Part shown: one piece after another, positions 35,560 through 46,264 of the stretch
Layout of the letters: every line of letters begins with the position of its first letter
Position numbering within the stretch: the stretch's first letter is position 1
From: Paramacrobiotus metropolitanus
Lineage: Eukaryota; Tardigrada; Eutardigrada; Parachela; Macrobiotidae
Assembly (NCBI RefSeq): GCF_019649055.1
Contig: NW_026570408.1
Location: 106,256-170,255, forward strand
Length of the DNA stretch: 64,000 bases
Reading direction: 5' to 3'
The notes under the pieces: generated by a model
Told to the model about the DNA's origin: nothing
Databases searched by the model: none
What the model saw: only the letters and a program-made list of their open reading frames with translations
Program-made: the position numbers and the translations under genes

Positions 35560-35970
35560 ACTAATCGTTAAATCTTTCCGCACCTCGACAGAGCGGAAGC
35601 GAAAGAATGAACACTCTAAACGCACGATGGCACATTTACGGTGCACCGAAATATAACGTTATGAAGTGATATGTGCAACTGTAACAACACAATCCAAACT
35701 GCAGTCCAAACTCGGCAATAAATTCCTGCACTGATAAATTCTGTGACAAACACTGTGATAAAAAATGTCATCCATTAATTTGGCATGCTGGTCTGCTGGT
35801 GGTTATTTATCGGTACTCAGCGGTGTGTTTATTTTATAACATCTGAGCTTAAGCATGTTGTGCTGTGGATCGGTCCTCCTACGGCTGACATAGATGGGAA
35901 CGAACCGAACGGTCATACAGGAAATCATTGCAATGCAATGGCATGCAGAAAGGGGAGTGCCTTTATTTCT
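35560..35970 (+). repeat. Dispersed repeat R4, copy 2 (partial)
   Basis: Same family and orientation as 22650-23490 and 37370-37980 (TCTTTCCGCACCTC, TGTTGTGCTG, GGGAACGAACC). Confidence 0.5.
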
Positions 35971-37369
35971 CGGAGGGTTGTATTAACGGAGCCACTGCTC
36001 CAGTCTGATGGACCAGCGTATTACATACGCTTTCGACAATCTTACTGATGCTTGAAGAAAGATAGCATTTTTTTTCGATTTTAAAATGAATTTCAAAATT
36101 TTTAAAATGCATTTTAAAATTATGGGAAAGTGCTATGAACCTGAAATTGGTTCACTTTCGACTCTATGGCCATGTGAGCGTTGTAAGGGTAAGCCCCCAG
36201 ATTGCTTCGGGCACAGCAACAGTAAAATCCGACCACAAACATCCGCGCATCCTCCATCCATCTCCAGAGCTTGGGAGATCCACGTCCGTTCCACGATATC
36301 CCAATGACAAAAGCAACAGAGTGATTAATTGCAGGGAATACAAACGAATTATTCTCAACACATATAACTAGGAGTCTAGCACTTCATGCAGCGGCGTTCT
36401 ATTCGGAATCATGCCGATGGTTTTGGGCGTTCAAGCGAAGTAGTACTCGTTTGACATTGTATCTTAGAGTAGCATAAAAAAGCGCTGGCCATTACGCAAA
36501 TTATTTTTCCTCTATTACTGCATAGCAATACAAAATAAGTTTATCGCTCATGCAAGCGGTGTATGTGTGACCCATGATGTACGCAGGCCATCCGGTAACA
36601 ACTCGATCCATTGAACTTTCGCTCGGCCATACACCTTCACATTGTAACAAGTTTCAGCTATCAAGTTAGAGTAGAAGTACAGATATCCATGTTACGGGAT
36701 CGTGCTGCTATTCGAATCACGATGCGTGTGACTGCGGCATAAATTTGTGAAAATTCACTCCGATCTCGTTGGCGAATAAATTCTCGTATTATTATACGAG
36801 CATTATTAGCATCTCGTATCTCATTTTCGTATTATTAGCATCTGTAAGGTGACCACTATTTTCCACTGTGCGCTGCGGTCGTGGATAAATCCATTTACCC
36901 GGTGGTGCAGCGCCATCTTCTACAGTGAGAACGCGCTACCGCTCTAACTCTGCAGACTCGCGTGTGTTCATGTAAACGTCGTTTAAGGAATTTCCGTCCA
37001 GTGTTAATTGGGACACAATGGAAAGAAACACCTTTTACGATGTTACATGTACAGGGGATATAAATCGGCGGCTCATCCCAGTAAATAATTCGAATTTTTA
37101 ATCAATAGGAATAATGCTGTTGCTTGAAAAGTTGATATCAATGCGCCTGCCTAAAACCAAATCAAAATTACTGTATGTAACCGCTGAAATAGAGCAGTGC
37201 ACAATTTACTGGTGTGATGCTACACAATTAAGTCGATGAGGTCTGATCGCAGACCGACCGGTCAGCTTAGAATAACATGCATAACTGCATACGGTACTTA
37301 GTCAGTCTGCTTAGAATCTAGTAACTGCATACGGTACTAGAATAACACGGTACAGCATTGGGCTGCCAC
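35971..37369. other. Intergenic, nothing firmly recognised
   Basis: The frame at 36135-36371 (..SDHKHPRILHPSPELGRS..) looks protein-like, but no flanking exon supports it. Confidence 0.45.
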
Positions 37370-37980
37370 TAGTAATACATGCATGTATGCCTGCGTGTGT
37401 TCCTTGTATCTGTACAGTCTTTGGCTTTTGTTTCCGGGCGGGCTGTACAACGGCGCATCGTTAGGGAGTAGTACTCATACGTGCTGCAGTACAATCCAAA
37501 TTGCAGTCCCAACTCTTCAGTAAATTCCTGCATAAATAATTCGGTGACAAAGCACTTTGACGGTATGACCAACAGGCCGTGCTGCGCTGGTCCGCTAATC
37601 GTTATTTGTTGTCTAACTCAGTAACCACTAACCAGCGCTGTGTTTTTTCAGTATCAGCTCTTGTTCATGTTGTGCTGCGCGCTGGTTTTCCCACGCCGAA
37701 CACAGCTGGGAACGAACCAAGCAGTCATGCACGCAACCGGCGAAATGCACTGGAAATTAAAGGAACAGCCAGCCATGAATCGATCAGCCATTACCGCACC
37801 GACTAGTGACCCGAGGCCACTGTTTTTATGTACTTGCTGGATGACGTCCTTATTTCGACTGCTACGCAAATTTGATGGACGAGTATTTCCCAAATTCGCA
37901 AACGTTTCATACAACGTTTCGGGTGTTAAGGAAAACAACTTATGCCTCGATCTCGTATTATTATTTTCCGTAAAGTGATA
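37370..37980 (+). repeat. Dispersed repeat R4, copy 3
   Basis: Best match to 22650-23490, from the CTTGTATCTGTACA region to CCGTAAAGTGATAG. Roughly 75% identical by eye with indels. Confidence 0.6.
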
Positions 37981-38360
37981 GCAACACGACACACAATACT
38001 GGACATAGCTTAAGTTACTATTGTTACTGCTCCATAAGGTGGTAAACACGTAATAATAAATGTAAATTTTAACAAACTTACGTATTGTAATGGTGCATTT
38101 TTGCTTTGACCACTTTTTACTATCCGTGCGTCTATATTTTGGTACAAGTCATACCAAATGTAGAACTTCATAAGTTATGGCATACAGTCTGTACAACTGA
38201 ACATGGGGTCATTATTTTGAGATTGGCTTTAATTCCGTGCAGACTAAATAATTAATTTTACAATTATAAGAAATAATTGCAACACATTACACTAAGTAAT
38301 TTCTGTTCCACAGACATGCCAAGCAAGGCGCTGACCACTGGCCACTGGGCAGATTTTATT

Positions 38361-38444
38361 GGCAAAATACGCATGAGGTGTTCGTGCCAAAATTGGTAGG
38401 GAGGCAAAATACGCATGAGGTGTTCGTGCCAAAATTGATAGGGA
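38361..38444. repeat. 42-base tandem duplication
   Basis: GGCAAAATACGCATGAGGTG.. at 38361-38402 is repeated at 38403-38444 with two substitutions. Recent local duplication. Confidence 0.85.
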
Positions 38445-38824
38445 CTTTCACATAACTCTTCTTAACGCCTAAATTTCTTTGCATTCGCAATTGAACAGTT
38501 TTGTTTGAAGGTAAAGAGGTAAAGTGACGCCTTTATAGCGTACTGGTATAGGTTTTTGCGAGGTTTGCGGCGTACTGCACATGTACAGTAATATTCCAAC
38601 TTTTTTTTCCAAGTTAATGTCTATACGGTGCCATAAACATGTAGAGTACGAGTAGAGACCTTGCATCAAGTACCTACTGCAAGATTCGGGTTTAGTACAG
38701 AGCAGAACGATGCGGCAAATGTGTACTCGTACAAGCAGTTCAAAATAAAACGACCATTCCGGTATTTAATTAACTATCTTAAAGTCTACCCATACTTAAC
38801 AAACGATAAATCTGCACTCAGTAC

Positions 38825-40815
38825 TTATGTAACTGCGCGCGTAACATTGCAGCTCAATTTATGCAAAACGACGTAATTTAAGTCAGCGTCACGAATATCC
38901 AATAAATCCACTGACGCGGTACGCCTGTGAATGTAAAAGGCGGCACCTGCGACAATGCCAATGAGGGCTAGACAACCAACGCTCAACCCGACAGCCAGAC
39001 CTAAAGAAAATTATTTTTTTGTTCACACAGGTAAGACGTATTTACTGTTGATCGATACTTGCTACTTGCTAGTACAAGTCCGACTAATCTCATGCGCAGT
39101 GGCTCAGTTTAGACAAAAACGTTTTGGCGACATAAATGCATGTTCTGCGCGACCGTTTTTATTTTGAAACCACAACAATGACGAAAGCTAATTGCAAATA
39201 TTCATGCACTGAAGAATTACAAATAATAATTCAATTAATAAGCAATCATTAATTACCATATAAAGCAAGAAAGTAATCAAACAAATGAGAAACAGTGAGC
39301 AGCTAGTGCGATCGAAGACGCGTTTACACAAAACGATACAGCACTAATTAACAGGAATATACAGATAAACACAATCAGAGAAACACGCACTGATTTGATG
39401 CGATAAGCTAACAACAAAAATCAATGCACGTAGACAGCCATCAACGTAAAAAATCCGCTAAAAGCGAGAATATCGGCTACCTTACCGATATCCACTTCGG
39501 CATGGTCCGAGGGTCTGGCGGCCGCACTGGTAGCCATTGCAACATTGGGATGGTCGGTGTTTGTGCCACTAGATGCTTTGAAGTCCATTGTCAGTGGTTT
39601 ATTGTACCCATGCTGGTTAATGCTGTTGTTACGAGTGCGGTTTTCGATGGCAATCGTGTCGGTGTCATTTACAGCGTCTACAATTAACATTGGCAATTGC
39701 AAAAACATGTCACATGCTACAGTGCCTAAAGGTACGAGTAATAACCATACAGTAATTAATTACTTACTTAAACACTTGGCCGGCCACGTCTTGCAGGTGC
39801 AGTTAGCAGCGACATCGAAAGTCTCTTGGTGAAACGTGTAATTAAGAGATTCTAAGGATGTGTTAGCAACACACGTGACCGGGAGGAGCTCCATAGCAGT
39901 TTTAGTGGAACACGTAAGGTTATATCCAGATTGGACACAACCGTGTTTACCGGCCTGCAGTTCTATTGAACGATAACCAGAAACATGAAACATACTATGA
40001 CGTACAACGTAGCATATTATGGTGAATTTGCATACAAAGCTGCGTGCGTAAACTTTTAATAATGGCTCTACATACGTACTAGTAGTATTAATTTTAAAGC
40101 TAACGCTGGACTCTTTTACTGACCTGAAAACGGACGGTCTCGTATGAACCACGTAGTACACGCTCCAGGGATGGTGGTAAAAATTGGGCAGTGGAAACTG
40201 ATTGTTCTTGGTGTTAACTTTGTGTAGGGTTCCTCTTGCCAGTATAGTGGTTCTGATAACAAAAAACAAATATAGAGATTGTGGTTGATTTTTGTAAGTG
40301 CAGGTTTGTTTGTTTTGTATTTTTTATTTCTATATGATTTGACACTGGACGTCTGCAATCAGGCTGACCTTTTAAATTTATCGTTACTGCTTACCGATGA
40401 CATAAAAATCGAATGATGTCCTCTTCAGTCGCTCATTATAATCAAAGTACTGGCACTGCAGATTAGCCGTTGTTTCGGTAGCAAACAACTGCACTTTAAG
40501 GTAGCATGAATTGCTTATATTGGACACTGGCAGTGCAGAGAAGTTTTGCTTTTCCGTTTCATTGTGCTGGTACCATTGGCAGGACGGTTCAGCAAACGTC
40601 ATTCGGTGTCCCACATTGTTGACGCTTCCCTTACATGCTAACTGCAGCTGAAGGCTGACATTCGGTTTCACGTAAATCGAGTATCCTTGGTCTTCAGTGA
40701 GCGGCAACTTATAAGCTATCCAGTTACTGCCAGATGTATATGGCGTCATGCTGCATGGCCGCAGAGAACCTACTGAGTAATATGGCACAAAAATAAGGGT
40801 AAGAAACCACATCAT
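38825..40815 (-). CDS. Type I membrane glycoprotein with cysteine-rich ectodomain (intact)
   Basis: Five exons, all joined in phase 1: 40815-40395, 40252-40124, 39962-39768, 39725-39486 and 39000-38825, giving 386 aa. The N-terminus is a signal peptide (MMWFLTLIFVPYYSVG). The ectodomain has three exon-encoded parts with paired cysteines: RPCSMTP..LACKG..SCQWY..SCYLKV..LQCQY; FHCPIFTTIPGACTTWF; and HGCVQSGYNLTC..VTCVAN..NCTCKTWPAKC. It has at least seven N-glycosylation sites (NVS, NET, NIS, NLT, NTS, NYT, NCT). A Ser/Thr/Asn-rich stalk follows, then one membrane helix (GLAVGLSVGCLALIGIVAGAAFYI) with a basic HRR stop-transfer, then a short cytoplasmic tail. The all-phase-1 structure is usual for shuffled extracellular modules, and Ig-like domains are possible, but I see no diagnostic Trp signature. 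The function, perhaps adhesion or recognition, is inference. Confidence 0.8.
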
Positions 40816-41917
40816 GCAGATACGAAAACTGATTCTACACGAATTCGTGATGAATCGAAAAATAATAAAATGATTATTATACAGTTAATAGTAATACTAT
40901 ATGTTCGCCCGACTTCGTGCCTAACCGGCGAACCTACCGGCTCTTGACCTTAAGTGCCCATAACAGTACTAGTAGTACAGAGTTCTTGGAGTGGCCGCAC
41001 AAACAGCTCATGAGTCATGAGTGCAAAAAAATTCTGTATTTATTTTTTTAAAACTAACTTGTACAAATTTAAAACGTAGAAAGAATAAAAAAAGTTTCTT
41101 ACGATCAGCTAATTCAGAAACCAAAATAGTCGTTTTCGTTCTCTCCTTGCAATACACCACACCGTGGACAGACGACAAGAAACTGATTTGTAGGCGTAGA
41201 AACCGAGTCGGGATAATTTTATACAAATATTTGTTTGTTGATTATACTCGTTTTAAGCAACGTTCAGATTTTTGAATGCAAAATTTTGTAAAACAACACC
41301 TTGGAATTTATTTAAAAATTAAAAGTATCACATGGTGGGATGCGGAGTCAAAGGTGGTGAAAAGATGATTCTAGGAGCCAACGGTGGTACAAAGGTAGTG
41401 TGCGGAGCATTCACCAAAACTTAATAGAGAAGTGCTGACATTAAACCATGATTTTGTATTTATGGACTGGTCTACCGCAGAAACCACTCAAATATTACAC
41501 AGCTAAAATTTTTTAAAAAAAGTACTTGTGTAATTAAAAATTCATAATCGTAAACCCAGAATTATAAATCGCTAGCTCAGAAGCACTGCAACCGTTTTCG
41601 TGATCCCTTACTATTTACTATATTCAAAAAATTTAGGTTATGTCATGCTAAATGTCACTTATTACTAAATACTAGATTAATCATCAATTTACATATTATA
41701 CAATGGCACCAAGCTCTTGAATCATCTGATGCAGTGGTGCATGATGGCGGCAATATACGTATTATACGCAAAATTCTTTGCACAAGAACGAGATACATGC
41801 AAATTTTATACATTTAATTACTTGGTCATAAAAAGGTTAAATAATAAATATCCTGTGTTTTCTCTTGATCTAATGACCTTAAGCATCCGATTTGCAATTA
41901 AAGGATGGAAGAGGTCT
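40816..41917. other. Intergenic, host side of the retroelement boundary
   Basis: AT-rich host DNA containing the presumed promoter region of the membrane-glycoprotein gene. No other gene was seen. Confidence 0.5.
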
Positions 41918-41951
41918 TGTGACAGGCAAGCACAGAGAGCTCACAGGTGAC

Positions 41952-41957
41952 TTTATT
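41952..41957 (-). terminator. Possible poly(A) signal of the retroelement
   Basis: AATAAA on the minus strand close to the presumed 3' end of the element. Not otherwise supported. Confidence 0.3.
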
Positions 41958-43327
41958 GTACAAATAAAGTGGAGCAAATGCCGCGTGAATGCGGGGAAAA
42001 ACACAACAAAGGCCAGTGTCTGGCAGAAATCAGCAAGTCAAGTTGCTGCGAGCTAGTTCTAGAGCGTAATGAAATGTAGAGAAAGAAATGTGCTGGCGGC
42101 AACGGCGTCACGCTGTCCAGACACATGGAATGTGAGTGCGCAGACTGGACTCGTATCCAACGCGAGCGTATATGCGCTGAGTCATACAGCGAGAGAGAGG
42201 AGCGAGAGAGCAAGTATGCTCAGTGAGTGCGCCCGCGGTGTGATCCGCTAGGCGGAGAGTGCAGTGCAGCCACTCACGTACGTACAAGAGAGGGCGAATC
42301 AGCATGTGTGCAGTGATACGCATACGCAAAGTGGCGTATCTATCACGCAGGCTGTCGTGCCTCTAACATGCCTCTGGGCGGGAATCCGAGCTCCTGCGAG
42401 GATGCTCAGACTCAGTACCGCGCCAGCGTCGCACCTCTCCGGTCGACCCATTTGGGGTCGCCGGTACGCGTCCTCTTCCGATGGGAGTCCGGTGTCTGTT
42501 GACCGTCCCATCCTTCACCTCCAGATCCATGAGAGGCAAGCAACTCACGGCCGCAAATCTGGAAGCCGCTCGGGGTTCGTTGTTGGACCGGTATTGCTTC
42601 TGTTGGCCTGGCATCTTGCTTCTGTTGGCTCGCGGAGAAAGTAAAAGAGAAATGTAATGACGGTTAACAGCGCGAAATAAAAATGTAATAAAGTTTAATC
42701 ACAATTCCAGTGAGCAAAAAGTAAATGCAAAACAGATCTGGTTAGAGATTCTAAGTAAAATACAATTCCGTTTGTTAGAAAATGTACAAAATACTAAAAA
42801 AAGATCTGTCCGGGGGGCTTATTCCGACTAGGATGACGTCCACGGGTCTTGAGTTTCCACGGGGTCTCCTGTCTAAATGCAGTCCGGTGTGTCAGGTCCG
42901 GGGCGTCGGTTCCCGGGTTACCCAACGTAACCGGTAAGTTCTTCCGAGGTCGGGTAAGCACGGCTGACACTTACGTCCGACTCGTATTCATCCGTTCCGG
43001 AGGGAGAGGCACTGTCGCTGTTGCGAATGCCGAAGCATCCTCTCTAATTAGGGGGAATAGACCAAGGTCATCGGACCAAGGTCGGCCTACCGGCAAGTTA
43101 ACCGGCGGCAAGGGAATTCGGCTAAGTCCCGAATTCCAGAAGTCAAGTCGGACAAAACCGTACTTGTGTCGTGCAACTTCCGTGGTCGCCAAGTGGTAAT
43201 GCCGATGGAATGTGGTCGGTTTAAAACCGTTAAATCTGCTACCACGAGCCTGGGTATGGCTTCCGATACGAACTGGCTCGAAGGTCCGGTCGGAATTTCT
43301 TGTTCCTCCATCCAACGGTGGTTTATC

Positions 43328-45650
43328 CGACCTTCTGTCGGTTGAGGATGGATATCCGACCTGAGGTCGGTTGTAATGTTATCCGACCTGAGGTCGGTGA
43401 TAACGCACCTCCATGGTCGACCTCGGTAACTCGTGTTATTTAGGCCCATGTGGGGCCAAACAAGTCCCGTTAGGTCGAATTCGTCCATTCCGAGGTCGTT
43501 TCCAGTTCCAATCTTCAGTTTAGTCGTCCTTCACCGACCTGTTATCGGTGACTCCTGATGTCCGACCTGAGGTCAGGTATGATGTTATCCAACCCGTGGT
43601 CGGTGGTAATGTTATACGACCCGAGGTCGGTTACCACGTGACTAGTCCGTTCGAAGGTCGTATCCCGGCTAATCCGCTGATGTTCCGGGCGGAACCGAGC
43701 GATCCGGCGTTCCTAACCGACTTCTGTGGTCGGTTGGACCGGTTCTCCGACCTGAGGTCGGTGATAATGTTATCCGACTGGAGGTCGGTTACTCCAAGTC
43801 CCAGGTCGATTAAGGTCGATTCCTTCTGTCCGGAAATCGTTTTCCGTGAACATCCTGGATGGCGTCTCCATCCACCGACCTGTTGTCGGTTACTTCTCAT
43901 GTCCGACCCGAGGTCGGTTAGAACGTTATCCGACCTGAGGTCGGTGATTCCGTAATTCCGTGTTCAACCGAAATGAGTTACGGTATGCAGGCTCAAAGTG
44001 GAGCCATACAAGTCCGTTTCGGTGGAATCATCCTCATAACCGACCTGTTGTCGGTTATTCCACTTCATCCGACCTGAGGTTGGACGTAATGTTATCCAAC
44101 CCGAAGTCGGTGATTCTTCATCCAGGTCGGTTTCGTCCGTCAGGAGGTCGGTTTTGAACCTCTGGGCACTCATCTGATCTCTGCGAGGTTTGTTTGAAGC
44201 GATGGTCTCTTTCATGCCTCTAACATGCCCTGGTTCGGGTCGATAGTTTTGCCTCTGGACGGGTCCGAGTTCCGTCAAATGCGGCAGTTCCATGGCGTCT
44301 GTTGGCCATTCAGCATGTAATCCAGGTCACTTGTGGTATCAAGGGACTTCTGTGGTCCCACTCCACAAGACAGACTCTTTGGTTTCAAACTGGCGTACGA
44401 TTCTCGCGCCTTGGCAGTGTTGTGCCTCGGGCCCCGACTTATGTCAGACTGCCCGTTCCCATCCCCATGCAACATGCACTTCTGAGGTAAAATCAGATCA
44501 CTTCACTTCCCTGGTTTGGAGTTTCTTCGTTCGGTTCCGCGAACCTGTGACGCCTTGCCACTTCTGTTGGGAAAGACGTCATACGTCCGTAGGGATCTGT
44601 ATGGGGGTGCAAGCCGTGTGTTCTAACACGGTTTGCCTAGGATGTTCCATTAAGGCATGGGGAAGCAGGTCGCGGCGGAGTCGTTGGTACGTCAGTAGCC
44701 AAATCACCGTCGCTGTTCCTCTTCAGGTAATGGCAGCACGGTCAAGCCGCGCGTAGTCGTGGTCACCGGTGAATCGGTTGGTTTATCCGATATCCGCCGG
44801 GGGAGACTGCGGTTGGACTCCAGGTACAGGTTCCTGGTTGAGAGCCTGTAGATCCGGGTTCAAACGGAGAATCCGTCCAGACTAAAACCGTAGTCAGGTG
44901 TCGCGGTTTGCGGTCACCTTTACCGACTTCTGTGGTCAGTGAAGACTGCGATAAAGCCATCCCGTTTATAGTTTCCGTGTGCTTCCGTCGGGTCGACGTC
45001 GGTTGGTCAATGTTTCGAAGGTCGGCTACCGTTGGCAAATCGACTCCTGTGGTCGGTCCGAGTGATTCCATCGGCCGTCCGTTTTCGGAGTTAACCGTGG
45101 GTGTCTTGGCAAGCATGGTCCTGAACACACCGCAGTGCTGTGTTCCGGGCCATGCTAGCGGAATCCTCGCTGGTTTCTACTCCGGAGTCCGGTTGCCGGA
45201 GTGTCTTGATTCCGATCATCTACCTCCGGGATGGTTGACTTCCGTGGTCAACTGAGGTAGTAGATCGTGATTAACCAACACGGTCTGTATTGGATATATC
45301 CTTCTGTATGGCTTATCCTTCGGATGTAAAGTTGAAACTTCACCGACTTCTGTGGTCGGCTAAGTTATCCGAATCGTGATTAAGGAAGGTCCAAGTTCTA
45401 CCTTAAAATTGGCTAACTTCCGTGGTCAACGAAGGTAGTGGATCGTGGTTCTGTGACACGGTCTGCGTCACTTCCTTTAATTACCTCGGGAATGGTCAAC
45501 TTCTGTGGTTGACTGAGGTAACGGGGCACGGTTGAGGTCGCGGTTTGCGAAGTTATGTCTCTGGGCGGGAGTCCGGTTCTTCGTTCCTGCCTTCGGTTAA
45601 TCCAATGCGTCATGTCATAACAGGTCGGTTTTGACTTCTGTGGTCAATTC
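43328..45650. repeat. Array of short CCGAC..GTCGG palindromes
   Basis: At least 20 stem-loop-like units: CCGAC-N5-GTCGG (loop CTGAG, CTGTT or CCGAG) and CCGAC-N7-GTCGG (loop TTCTGTG). Clear examples are 43356-43370, 43383-43397, 43875-43889 and units near 43717, 43748, 43904, 43931 and 44041. Several come in triplets about 27 bases apart joined by TNATAATGTTAT. Towards 45.2-45.5 kb the stems change in a compensating way: GTTGAC..GTCAAC at 45234-45252 and GTCAAC..GTTGAC at 45495-45513. Both are flanked by outer arms TACCTC and GAGGTA. Confidence 0.8.
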
Positions 45651-45752
45651 CGAACCATGTGACGTTGCGGGCCGATGAGGATACCACTGTCTGCGGTGAT
45701 GAAAGTTACTGGTCGGTTACCCGGTCCCAAGGTCGGCCACGGGTGCCAGGCG

Positions 45753-45794
45753 AACATGGTGTCGAGAACGTGACAACGTTTTCGACACCATGTT
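45753..45794. repeat. Long hairpin in the 3' region
   Basis: AACATGGTGTCGAGAACG and its near-complement with a short loop (one mismatch in about 18 pairs). It belongs to the same structured 3' region but differs in sequence from the GGTCGG family. Confidence 0.7.
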
Positions 45795-46264
45795 AGCGTA
45801 ATCCTCTCGGTCTGTTCTCCAGAGTCGGTTAGCCGGAGTAATCTTCTTCGGTAGCAGAACGTGGTTCACGATATGCTATGTTAGCAAGCCGGGGCGTCTG
45901 TTGGCTCCGGTGTAGCAGATATGGTTCTGATCTCGTTCGCGATCTGCTAATGCCATACTGGGGAACTGAGGTCAGTTGCCCAGTTCTTTCCAGGGGATTC
46001 CTTGGGGGACGTAACGGTACGGTGAAAGAACCGAACTACCCAGGTCTGACCACACGTTTCCGGGTCCGACCAAAGAATCCGGCCAACTTATGTGGTTGGC
46101 GCTTCTGGCCTATTCGTGGTTCACGTCTGCTTTGGGATCCGTAAAAGAAAAGTATCCGTTCCATGTTTTCCATGTCGTTTCTCGACGTGGCTGTTTCTCA
46201 GCCGGGCAGGTTCTCCGCCAGGTCGGTTCTCGACTTCGCTGTTTCTCAGCTCGATGTCCCTTCC

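Larger units (their letters stand above)
42640..46264 (-). other. 3' non-coding region of the giant element
   Basis: About 3.6 kb after the last ORF with no long frame. It includes an AT-rich patch (42640-42800) and repeated phrases (GCCTCTAACATGCC at 42360 and 44216; CTCTGGGCGGGARTCCG at 42370 and 45556). It is dominated by the palindrome array at 43328-45650. It may include the 3' LTR and structured RNA signals. Confidence 0.55.

Noticed and set aside
36135-36371. 78-codon plus-strand frame that looks protein-like, considered as a receptor tail exon
   Set aside because: No upstream exon could be joined and nothing ties it to the hormone-receptor gene 16 kb away.
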